Part shown: piece by piece, positions 8,547 through 15,219 of the stretch
Layout of the letters: each line of letters starts with the position of its first letter
Position numbering within the stretch: position 1 is the first letter of the stretch
Position numbers and translations under genes: made by a program
The notes under the pieces: model-generated
Database searches by the model: none
What the model was told of the DNA's origin: nothing
Seen by the model: the letters and a program-made list of their open reading frames with translations, nothing else
Source: Clostridia bacterium
GTDB taxonomy: Bacteria; Bacillota; Clostridia; Christensenellales; Borkfalkiaceae
Assembly: GCA_017463105.1 (NCBI GenBank)
Contig: JAFTPU010000005.1
Span: 1-50,782, forward strand
Length of the DNA stretch: 50,782 nucleotides
Reading direction: 5' to 3'

Positions 8547-9167
8547 TTAACGTTTCAACTGCAGATCGTAGTGAACGTCGTATTCCTTCTCTTCGTCGAG
8601 GAACTTGTGCTTGGTATCGATCACTTCGCCGTTGTTCCACTTACGATCGCCGACGTCGTCCGTCGTACCCATGACCGTGATGTTCACCTGACGGCGACGC
8701 GCAAGCACGTGGTCCCAGTCGATGAAATAAACGTGTGCGAATTTACCGCCGTCCACAACGCCGTCTTTGATCGTCATTGTTTCGCTGCGACCGAAGAAGC
8801 AGGAACGAAGGTGTCCGTCCGTGTTCATCGAGGAGAAGTCGCCCGGTTCGTTTACGTAACGGCCGTATTTCGCGTGAATGGGACCGGGATGACGGTAATC
8901 GCCCTCGTTCGTATAGTCGGGGATCATCTTACGCATGATGTCGAGCAGGTCGTGCTGCAAATATTCGAGGTCGAACGAGTCGATATCGTGAGAACATTCC
9001 TGCACCATGACCGAGCAAGTCGTGTGGTGGGAAACGATCGCTACCGTGCCGTTTTTAATACCCGAAGCCGCTACGATTTCGTTTACTTCTTTCGAGATGT
9101 CGTGGAAGGTGGGCACCCAGCCTCTCGACTGCAATTCTACTTCTTTTTGAAAAATTTTAAATTCCAT
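8547..9167 (-). CDS. YjbQ (UPF0047) family protein
   Basis: A 206-residue member of the YjbQ family, small cytoplasmic enzymes with weak thiamine-phosphate synthase activity reported for some members but no settled main role. The family hallmarks are present: SHHTTCSVMVQE (residues 46-57), DSFDLEYLQHDLLDIMRK, and NTDGHLRSCFFGRSETM, with the conserved histidine before the glycine-bearing loop. It is longer than the usual 130-140 residues; the extra length falls between the second and third blocks and at the C-terminus. GGAGG precedes the start. A sugar-catabolic operon is an unexpected home for a thiamine enzyme and argues for a role on a phosphorylated sugar. Confidence 0.85.
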   Translation of the reverse strand: MEFKIFQKEVELQSRGWVPTFHDISKEVNEIVAASGIKNGTVAIVSHHTTCSVMVQECSHDIDSFDLEYLQHDLLDIMRKMIPDYTNEGDYRHPGPIHAKYGRYVNEPGDFSSMNTDGHLRSCFFGRSETMTIKDGVVDGGKFAHVYFIDWDHVLARRRQVNITVMGTTDDVGDRKWNNGEVIDTKHKFLDEEKEYDVHYDLQLKR

Positions 9168-9212
9168 TTTTTTATCCTCCGATAAATTTTATTTTTTATT
9201 TTGTTTATAGCG

Positions 9213-9911
9213 TCAGTTGTGGCGTTCATCCCACGCGCGACGTACGGCGGAGATCATCTCGTCCACCATCGCGGCTCTGTCCTTCGCCTTGGCTACGCCC
9301 GACGACGAACCCGTCGCGTCCGCGCCCGCAACGATCGTATTGTAAACGTCCTCGCCGTTGGAAATTCCCGCCGCGGTAAGCACCAAAATTTCGGGATTGA
9401 CGTCCTTTACCGATTTGGTAGCCGCCTCGACGTATTCTTTGCCTACGCTCACGCCCGTGCCAATCAGCTCGGAGGGCTCCGCCACGATGATATCGGGGGC
9501 AAGCGTTGCGATCTTGCTCGCTTCCGCCAAGGAATCCGCGCAAACGATCGTCGTCAACCCCACTTCGTTCGCCCTTGCGATCGTCGCCGCAAGCGTCTCG
9601 AAGGAGATCGGCTTTTCCACGTGATTGAGCATTACGCCGTCCGCGCCCGCCGCCACGAGAGACTCGGGCAATACGTCGGCGAGACCTCTGCCGGGAACGA
9701 TCGGATCCATATGCGGCGCGAATACGTGAATGTTTTTCGTCGCTTCTCTTACCCTACGGATATCCACGATCGGCGTCGTGAAAATAATGTCTACGCCGTA
9801 TTTTTCCGAAGCCGCGTCCGCAGCCTTCGCCAATTCGAGAATATCGTCCCCGTACAGATACGACTTGGGACCGATCTCGAAAAACGGCAATTTCACTTTT
9901 TTTACGTTCAT
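9213..9911 (-). CDS. Triosephosphate isomerase-like protein (archaeal-type TIM)
   Basis: 232 residues, most like archaeal-type TIM: FAPHMDPIVPGRGLADVLPE, MLNHVEKPIS (catalytic histidine position), AEPSELIGTG (catalytic glutamate and phosphate loop), TAAGISNGEDV and GADATGSSSGVAKAKD. At the N-terminus, where TIM has N-x-K, the sequence reads IGPKSYLYG: the lysine (residue 16) is kept but the asparagine is a glycine. That change suggests a different phospho-sugar substrate, as in tetrulose-phosphate isomerases that descend from TIM. It is the first gene of the leftward operon, with AAAGAGGT 9 nt before ATG. The cell's housekeeping TIM is presumably elsewhere. Confidence 0.85.
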   Translation of the reverse strand: MNVKKVKLPFFEIGPKSYLYGDDILELAKAADAASEKYGVDIIFTTPIVDIRRVREATKNIHVFAPHMDPIVPGRGLADVLPESLVAAGADGVMLNHVEKPISFETLAATIARANEVGLTTIVCADSLAEASKIATLAPDIIVAEPSELIGTGVSVGKEYVEAATKSVKDVNPEILVLTAAGISNGEDVYNTIVAGADATGSSSGVAKAKDRAAMVDEMISAVRRAWDERHN

Positions 9912-9946
9912 AACGAAATGACCTCTTTACATTTTTTAACGGTTAT

Positions 9947-10054
9947 AGTATACACGATTTTTTTCGTTTAGTCAAGAATTTTCAAGCATTTTTTTTCGAA
10001 AAACAATACTTTCTTTCGGGAATGAAAATTTTTATTTTCTTTTTGCAAAATTTT
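9947..10054 (-). promoter_or_regulatory. Promoter and conserved upstream block A (leftward sugar operon)
   Basis: On the minus strand, -35 TTGACT (9970-9975), a 17-nt spacer and -10 TATACT (9947-9952). The 79 nt upstream, beginning AAAATTTTGC at 10054, are rich in A tracts and align along their whole length with block B upstream of nagA. A 12-bp perfect palindrome, GCAAAATTTTGC (10045-10056), lies at the far end, next to the rightward promoter. This is a candidate binding region for the DeoR protein encoded at 10730-11449. Confidence 0.8.
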
Positions 10055-10056
10055 GC

Positions 10057-10085
10057 TTGCCAAAACCGATCGAATGTGTTATAAT
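10057..10085 (+). promoter_or_regulatory. Sigma-A promoter of the SIS-deoR-fsa-rpe operon
   Basis: -35 TTGCCA (10057-10062), a 17-nt spacer and -10 TATAAT (10080-10085), then a normal leader with AAGGAG before ATG 10120. The -35 box abuts block A, so one bound regulator could act on both divergent promoters. Confidence 0.8.
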
Positions 10086-10119
10086 ATATATAAGTAAGAA
10101 CGTTAAGGAGAGTCACGCC

Positions 10120-10725
10120 ATGTTAAGCGAAAACGCATTGAACGCCGCGCGGACGGCATACGACATCGAATCCGAGTGTATTCGGGAGATGAAAAAATAT
10201 TTCAACGAGGAGGCGTTTTCCAAAGCGGTCGCGTTGCTTTGCAAAGCCGAGCGTATCGGCGCGGCGGGCTGCGGACACTCGGGGATCGCGTGTCAACATT
10301 TCGCGCACCTGATGTGCTGTATCGAACGCCCCGCGAAATTCATTTCCCCCGCGGAAGCGGTACACGGCGGCACGGGCTTTTTGCAAAAGGGCGACGTGAT
10401 GGTCTTTGCCTCCCGCGGCGGCGCGACGAAGGAGCTGTTCCCCATTCTCGACATCTGCAAGGCGAAGGGCGTTTCCACGATCACGATCACGGAAAATCTC
10501 GAATCCCCCCTTGCGAAAGCGGCGGACGTCGTCCTCAAACAGTACGTCAATCGCGAAACGGATAAATATAATATGCAAGGCACGACGAGCACCACCGCGC
10601 TTTGCATGCTTTTCCACGCGTTACAGACGGCGGTCATCGAGGAGACCGATTATCAAAAAGAACAGTTCGCGCTCATCCACCCCGGCGGGGCGGTCGGCGA
10701 AAGACTGAATAAAAAGGAGAGTTGA
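10120..10725 (+). CDS. SIS domain sugar-phosphate isomerase (KpsF/GutQ-like, no CBS domains)
   Basis: About 201 residues, a single SIS domain. GAAGCGHSGIACQHFAHLM replaces the usual GxGKSG loop, and ISPAEAVHGGTGFL, FASRGGATKELFP and ALIHPGGAVGERL follow. The last block is characteristic of arabinose-5-phosphate isomerases of the KpsF/GutQ group, which interconvert arabinose-5-P and ribulose-5-P. Both C-terminal CBS domains of the classical enzymes are absent. I start at the ATG at 10120 because AAGGAG lies just upstream; an in-frame upstream start would overlap the promoter. It is the first gene of the rightward operon, 4 bp from deoR. With rpe downstream, an aldose/ketose phosphate isomerase role fits, though the exact substrate is unknown. 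Confidence 0.85.
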   Translation: MLSENALNAARTAYDIESECIREMKKYFNEEAFSKAVALLCKAERIGAAGCGHSGIACQHFAHLMCCIERPAKFISPAEAVHGGTGFLQKGDVMVFASRGGATKELFPILDICKAKGVSTITITENLESPLAKAADVVLKQYVNRETDKYNMQGTTSTTALCMLFHALQTAVIEETDYQKEQFALIHPGGAVGERLNKKES

Positions 10726-10729
10726 GAAT

Positions 10730-11449
10730 ATGACAAGCAAGATCGGTCAGGGCAAGATCGGTATTCGGCGGAATAAAATATTGGATATCCTCCGCAAAGA
10801 GAAAAAGGTTTATATTGCGGAGCTGAGCCAAAGCTTGGGCGCGTCTTTGGTGACGATACGAAGCGACCTCGACGCCTTGGCGAGCGAGGGAAAGCTGGTA
10901 AGAATGGCGGGCGGCGCGATATTGCCGAGCGACGAGACAGCCTCGCGCGAGCATGCGATCGAAAACCGCGACCAAAAGCGGGAGATCGCGTTAGCCGCCG
11001 CGCAAATGATACGGGACGGCGACACGTTGTTTATCAATTCGGGCACGACGACCCTGCTCGTTGCCGAAGAGCTGAAGGCGCGGAAAAATCTGAGCGTCGT
11101 AACCAATTCTTTATCGGTCGCGACGACGCTCGGAAGCGTTCCCTCCTTCCGCGTGATCCTGCTCGGCGGGTCTATCAATTCGCAGTATAACTTCACTTAC
11201 GGCGCGGACACGCAGGATCATTTAAACCGTTTCGGCGCCGATTGGGCGATTTTGTCCGTAGACGGCGTAAGTTCCGACGGAGAAATATCGACCTGTCACG
11301 CGGAAGAGGCGATCCTCGACCGCATCATGATCGCGAGAGCGAAAAAAGTGCTGATCGTCGCCGATTCGACCAAGATCGGGCGCACGGGTTTTTCCTACGT
11401 GAGCCGTTGCGACGACAAAATCAAAATTCTGACAAACAAAAAATCTTAA
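10730..11449 (+). CDS. DeoR/GlpR family transcriptional regulator
   Basis: 239 residues. The N-terminal winged helix (residues 11-62, IRRNKILDILRKEKKVYIAE ... VTIRSDLDALASEGKLVR) has the DeoR signature. The C-terminal sugar-phosphate sensor carries INSGTTTLLVAEEL, VTNSLSVATTL and DSTKIGRTGF, as in GlpR and related repressors. AAGGAG precedes the ATG. It lies inside the operon that it probably controls. The shared promoter blocks A (9947-10054) and B (12906-13012) are the best candidate operators. DeoR proteins usually repress and are released by a phosphorylated pathway intermediate; which one is not evident here. Confidence 0.93.
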   Translation: MTSKIGQGKIGIRRNKILDILRKEKKVYIAELSQSLGASLVTIRSDLDALASEGKLVRMAGGAILPSDETASREHAIENRDQKREIALAAAQMIRDGDTLFINSGTTTLLVAEELKARKNLSVVTNSLSVATTLGSVPSFRVILLGGSINSQYNFTYGADTQDHLNRFGADWAILSVDGVSSDGEISTCHAEEAILDRIMIARAKKVLIVADSTKIGRTGFSYVSRCDDKIKILTNKKS

Positions 11450-11465
11450 TTTCGAGGTATGAAAT

Positions 11466-12149
11466 ATGAAACTTCTTATTGACGACGCAAACATCGAAAA
11501 GATCAAAAAGATCTACCGTTACTACCCCATCGACGGCGTAACGACCAACCCCTCCATTCTCGCCAAGAGCGGACGCAAGCCTTACGAAGTGCTGAAAGAG
11601 ATCCGCGCTTTCATCGGCGACGAAGCGGAGCTGCACGCGCAGGTCATTTCGCGCGACGCGGAAGGCATGATCGCCGAAGCGCAAAAAATGGCGGAGATCT
11701 TGGGCAAAAACACCTATATTAAAGTTCCCACCGTTCCCGAAGGATTGAAAGCCATGAAAGCCTTATCCGCAGAGGGCTTCAGGATCACGGCGACCGCGAT
11801 TTACACCCCCATGCAAGCGTATTTGGCGGCGAAAGCGGGCGCAGACTATGCCGCGCCTTACGTGAACCGTATCGACAACCTCGGCGCAAACGGTATCGAA
11901 AGCACGAAGATGATTCAAAACATCTTTGAAAACAACGGCTTCAAAACGCAAATTTTGGCGGCGAGCTTCAAAAACTCCAATCAGGTGCAGGAGCTTTGCG
12001 CATACGGCGTAGGCGCGGCGACCGTAGCCCCCGACGTCATCGAAAACCTTATCAAGAACGCTTGCGTGACCGGCGCCGTCGAGGATTTCATTCGCGACTT
12101 CGAGGGACTTTGCGGCGAAGGCAAAACGATGCTCGATTGCGACGCATAA
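11466..12149 (+). CDS. Transaldolase/fructose-6-phosphate aldolase (FSA/TalC) family protein
   Basis: A 227-residue class I aldolase of the short transaldolase group. Visible blocks are LLIDDANIEKIKKI, DGVTTNPSILAKSGR, TYIKVPTVPEGLKAMKAL with the Schiff-base lysine (about residue 87), TATAIYTPMQAYLAAKAGADYAAPYVNRI, and ILAASFKNSNQVQEL. FSA-type enzymes cleave or form fructose-6-phosphate from dihydroxyacetone and glyceraldehyde-3-phosphate; close relatives are transaldolases, and others act on sulfosugars. The gene has a GAGGT site, 16 bp after deoR. In this operon it probably performs the carbon-carbon cleavage of the catabolic route. Distinguishing aldolase from transaldolase needs biochemistry. 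Confidence 0.9.
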   Translation: MKLLIDDANIEKIKKIYRYYPIDGVTTNPSILAKSGRKPYEVLKEIRAFIGDEAELHAQVISRDAEGMIAEAQKMAEILGKNTYIKVPTVPEGLKAMKALSAEGFRITATAIYTPMQAYLAAKAGADYAAPYVNRIDNLGANGIESTKMIQNIFENNGFKTQILAASFKNSNQVQELCAYGVGAATVAPDVIENLIKNACVTGAVEDFIRDFEGLCGEGKTMLDCDA

Positions 12150-12159
12150 GGAGAAATTT

Positions 12160-12810
12160 ATGAATATTGTAGCACCTTCTTTATTGGCAGCCGATCCCAT
12201 GAATATGGAACGGGACGTAAAAACCTTGGAACAGGCGGGAGCGAAATGGTTTCACGTAGACGTGATGGACGGCTTGTTCGTACCCAATTTTTCCTTTGGC
12301 TACTCCACTGTTTCTGCGCTCCGTAAAATCACCGACCGCGTATTGGATGTACATCTGATGATCGACCGTCCCCTTCGCTACGTGGAACAATTCTGTAAAG
12401 CGGGCTCGGATTATCTCACGATCCACGTGGAATCGGATACGCCCGAAAATATCGCGGCAACATTGGACAAGATCGCCTCTTTCGGCGTGAAAGCGGGCAT
12501 TTCCGTCAAACCGAAAACGCCCGTGGAAGCGATCGAGCCGTATCTTGAAAAATGCGATCTGATACTCGTGATGACCGTAGAACCCGGTTTCGGCGGACAA
12601 AGCTTCATGGCGGACATGATGCCGAAAGTCGCTTTATTGAAAGAAAAGCTCGCAAAAGTCAACCCCGCGTGCAAGCTCGAGGTGGACGGCGGCGTGGATA
12701 TGCGCACGGCTGAAGTTTGCAAAGCAAACGGCGCAAACGTGCTCGTTGCGGGCTCCGCGTGTTTAAAAGCCGCGGACAAAGCCGAATTTATCCGCTCGCT
12801 CGAGCGCTGA
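12160..12810 (+). CDS. rpe: Ribulose-phosphate 3-epimerase family protein
   Basis: A 216-residue TIM-barrel epimerase. The metal and acid-base residues are visible in FHVDVMDGLFVPN, VLDVHLMI, IHVES, TVEPGFGGQSF and EVDGGVD, in the right order and spacing. It interconverts ribulose-5-P and xylulose-5-P; close paralogues act on allulose-6-P or tetrulose phosphates. AAGGAG lies 7 nt before the ATG, 10 bp after the aldolase gene. It is the last gene of the rightward operon and ends at a terminator hairpin. Being in a sugar operon, not beside rsgA and the thiamine genes as the housekeeping copy often is, it may be a pathway-specific paralogue. Confidence 0.9.
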   Translation: MNIVAPSLLAADPMNMERDVKTLEQAGAKWFHVDVMDGLFVPNFSFGYSTVSALRKITDRVLDVHLMIDRPLRYVEQFCKAGSDYLTIHVESDTPENIAATLDKIASFGVKAGISVKPKTPVEAIEPYLEKCDLILVMTVEPGFGGQSFMADMMPKVALLKEKLAKVNPACKLEVDGGVDMRTAEVCKANGANVLVAGSACLKAADKAEFIRSLER

Positions 12811-12829
12811 TTTTTCCGCAAAATCCGAT

Positions 12830-12856
12830 AAGCTCTCCGAACGTTTCGGAGAGCTT
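12830..12856 (+). terminator. Intrinsic terminator after rpe
   Basis: A 12-bp perfect stem, AAGCTCTCCGAA / TTCGGAGAGCTT, with a 3-nt loop, then an AT-rich tail (12857-12870) without a long T run. It closes the SIS-deoR-fsa-rpe operon. Confidence 0.75.
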
Positions 12857-12905
12857 ATTATATTATCTTTCCGTCCGTCCGATTTTTCGACGTTGGTTTT
12901 TAACG

Positions 12906-13012
12906 AAAATTTTGCGAAAAGAAAATAAAAACTTTCCTATTGCAAAGAAAAACTGTTTTTTAAAAAAAGTTGTTGAAAAATTCTTGACTAAACGAAAAAA
13001 AATATGTATAAT
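12906..13012 (+). promoter_or_regulatory. Promoter and conserved upstream block B (nagA operon)
   Basis: -35 TTGACT (12984-12989), a 17-nt spacer and -10 TATAAT (13007-13012). The 78 nt upstream start AAAATTTTGC and continue with AAAAGAAAATAAAAA, as in block A. The -35 context TTCTTGACTAAACGAAAAAA is the same in both. The two blocks have the same length to within one base. The nagA operon and the leftward TIM/YjbQ/kinase operon therefore appear to be co-regulated. Confidence 0.8.
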
Positions 13013-13068
13013 AATAATCGGTAATTATCCATAGTGAAAATTGCCGTCGAAAGTCAAAGAGGTACGTT

Positions 13069-14202
13069 ATGAAAGCGATAATAAACGCAACCGTCGTAAT
13101 GCGGGATCACCTTATCCCCAACGGCGTGATTTTAATAGAAGGCGAAAGGATCGCGCGTTTCGGAAAAGCGAAAGACGTAGCTATCCCCGAAGGTTGCGAG
13201 ATCGTGGACGCCGAAGGTCTGTACGTAGGACCCGGTCTGATCGATATCCATACCCATGCGGCGGATAACAAATGGATCTTCGAGGAGCCGAAAGCGACTT
13301 CCGAATATCTTTTGAGTCACGGCGTTACGGGCGTGCTCCCCGCGCTTTACAACAATCTCAATAAAGAGGCTTACTTAAAAGCCGCAGACGATATCCTTGC
13401 CGCGAGAGATAACGGCGATTTCAAGAACTTCGTCGGCTTCTATATGGAGGGCCCCTATCTGAGCCCCAACTTCGGTTGCGAACGGGATAAAAACGTATGG
13501 AAGGACGCCGTCGTGCGCGAGGAATATATCGATATCGTAAAACGAGTCAAAGACAGTGCGAAGGTATGGTGCTTTGCACCCGAGCGCGAAGGCATCGAGC
13601 AATTCGTCCGCGACGTCAAGGCGGAGATCCCCAATATCGTTTTCGCCGTAGCGCACAGCGAAGCGACTCCCCAACAAGTGGAGAAATATATTCCCTACGG
13701 TTTGAAGATCGCGACCCACCACACCAACGCCACGGGCACGATCGAGCATTATTCCGAATGTCGCGGCGTATGCGTCGACGAGGCGGTGAATTATAACAAG
13801 GAAATTTATGCCGAGCTCATCTCGGACAGAATGGGTATTCACGTCGTCCCCTATATGCAACGGCTCGTACGCCGTATCAAAGGCGACGACCGTATTATTT
13901 TGATAGCCGATCAATTCGTTTGCGACGGTCCTATCCCCGCGGGCTTCGAGGAAGCGACCGACATTCATTTCGACAACGCGGGCGAGATCGCGGGCTCGGG
14001 GCTTACATTGGATATCGCTTGCGGCAACTTCATGGTGCACACGGGCTGTTCGGTGGTAGACGCGTTCCGCTTCGGATCGTATAACCCCTCGAGGGTTTTG
14101 AACCTTGCGGACGTAGGCTATATCGAAGAAGGAAATTACGCCAACCTGATCATGGTCGACGACAAATTCAACGTTAAGAAAATTATATTTAAAGGAGAAT
14201 AA
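13069..14202 (+). CDS. nagA: N-acetylglucosamine-6-phosphate deacetylase family amidohydrolase
   Basis: A 377-residue amidohydrolase of the NagA type, which converts GlcNAc-6-P to glucosamine-6-P and acetate. Metal-binding and catalytic stretches are PGLIDIHTHAADNKW (residues 54-68), the conserved FYMEGPYLSP, VAHSEATPQQ, ATHHTNATGTIEH and ILIADQFVCDG (the catalytic aspartate region, usual form TDAMxAxG). The GPYL loop and length are typical of NagA. The start follows AGAGG. It heads a three-gene operon with a NagB-like protein (3 bp downstream) and a ceramidase-family hydrolase. The departures in the catalytic aspartate loop and in its NagB partner leave room for a modified amino sugar as substrate. 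Confidence 0.88.
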   Translation: MKAIINATVVMRDHLIPNGVILIEGERIARFGKAKDVAIPEGCEIVDAEGLYVGPGLIDIHTHAADNKWIFEEPKATSEYLLSHGVTGVLPALYNNLNKEAYLKAADDILAARDNGDFKNFVGFYMEGPYLSPNFGCERDKNVWKDAVVREEYIDIVKRVKDSAKVWCFAPEREGIEQFVRDVKAEIPNIVFAVAHSEATPQQVEKYIPYGLKIATHHTNATGTIEHYSECRGVCVDEAVNYNKEIYAELISDRMGIHVVPYMQRLVRRIKGDDRIILIADQFVCDGPIPAGFEEATDIHFDNAGEIAGSGLTLDIACGNFMVHTGCSVVDAFRFGSYNPSRVLNLADVGYIEEGNYANLIMVDDKFNVKKIIFKGE

Positions 14203-14205
14203 AAA

Positions 14206-15195
14206 ATGAACAAAATTTTTGACCCCGCAACCGATTTCAATTTTACCCCCGCGAGCTTCGTGCCTTTCAAGGACAGAGAGCTTTGCGAAAAATTGAGAAA
14301 GCTCAGCGGTACGGAGCTGGAGAAGCACCCCAACCCCGATTTTAACATCAAGGTTATGATGAACCCCCACCCCGTTCTTATCGCAACGCTTTTCTCGAGA
14401 ATCAAAGAAGCGTCCGAAAACAACAGAAAGATCACGCTTATCCTCGGCAACCCCGAGCCCGATACGTATATCCCCCTTGCACAGCTTATCAACTACTTCA
14501 AGGTGGATTGTAAAAACGTACACCTCTTCGCAATGGACGAATGGGCGGATCAGGACGGCAACATCGCGCCCGAGACCTACAAAGCGGGTTTCGCGCACTC
14601 GATGCTGAAATATCTCGTATATCAAATCGACGAAAAGCTTCGTATGCCCATGTCGAACGTCCACTATCCCACCAACAAGAACATTGCGCATTATTCGGAT
14701 ATGATCACCGAATGCGGCGAAGGCGGCGCGGATATCTGTAGCTCCTCCCCCGGTTGGACGGGGCACATGGCGTTCATCGACCCCGTTCCCGATTTCTTCC
14801 CCGAAGGCTTCGACCCCGCCGTAGAGCCCACCAAGGCGCAGATCGACGAGTGGCTTAATATGAAGGCGCGTATCGTCGACCTCCATCCCCTCACCGTTGC
14901 GCAGAACTCCCTGCACGGCGTGTTCGGTCAGTCCGGTTACATTGCGGACGTTCCCCCCAAGGCGGCTACGATCGGTCCCGTGGACGTAAAGAACGCAAGA
15001 GAAAGAATCGAAGTGCACGCACTGCTTACCAACAGCACGTTCTCTTCTTGGCAGAGAATGACCAGCCGTCTCGTGCTTCACGGACCCGTTACCCCGCTTA
15101 TCCCCAGCTCCATGCTGCAAACGATGAAAACGCAGGTTTTGGTGAGCGACGAGATCGCGGCGCCCTTCGATTGCTGGGAAAAGGTAGGCTATTGA
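14206..15195 (+). CDS. Glucosamine-6-phosphate deaminase-like protein (NagB superfamily), long form
   Basis: 329 residues against about 240-270 for NagB; most of the excess is an N-terminal extension of some 60 residues. The core matches NagB/6-phosphogluconolactonase: TLILGNPEPDTYIPL, HLFAMDEWAD (NagB LDEY) and SPGWTGHMAFIDP. In NagB the last block reads DGHIAFNEP; here the histidine general acid is kept, but Asn becomes Ile and Glu becomes Asp. The lid region also differs. It follows nagA by 3 bp with an AAAGGAG site. It probably isomerises or deaminates an amino-sugar phosphate made by the NagA protein, perhaps not plain GlcN-6-P. Confidence 0.8.
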   Translation: MNKIFDPATDFNFTPASFVPFKDRELCEKLRKLSGTELEKHPNPDFNIKVMMNPHPVLIATLFSRIKEASENNRKITLILGNPEPDTYIPLAQLINYFKVDCKNVHLFAMDEWADQDGNIAPETYKAGFAHSMLKYLVYQIDEKLRMPMSNVHYPTNKNIAHYSDMITECGEGGADICSSSPGWTGHMAFIDPVPDFFPEGFDPAVEPTKAQIDEWLNMKARIVDLHPLTVAQNSLHGVFGQSGYIADVPPKAATIGPVDVKNARERIEVHALLTNSTFSSWQRMTSRLVLHGPVTPLIPSSMLQTMKTQVLVSDEIAAPFDCWEKVGY

Positions 15196-15219
15196 TAGCT
15201 TAAGGAGCAGAAGCAGACA

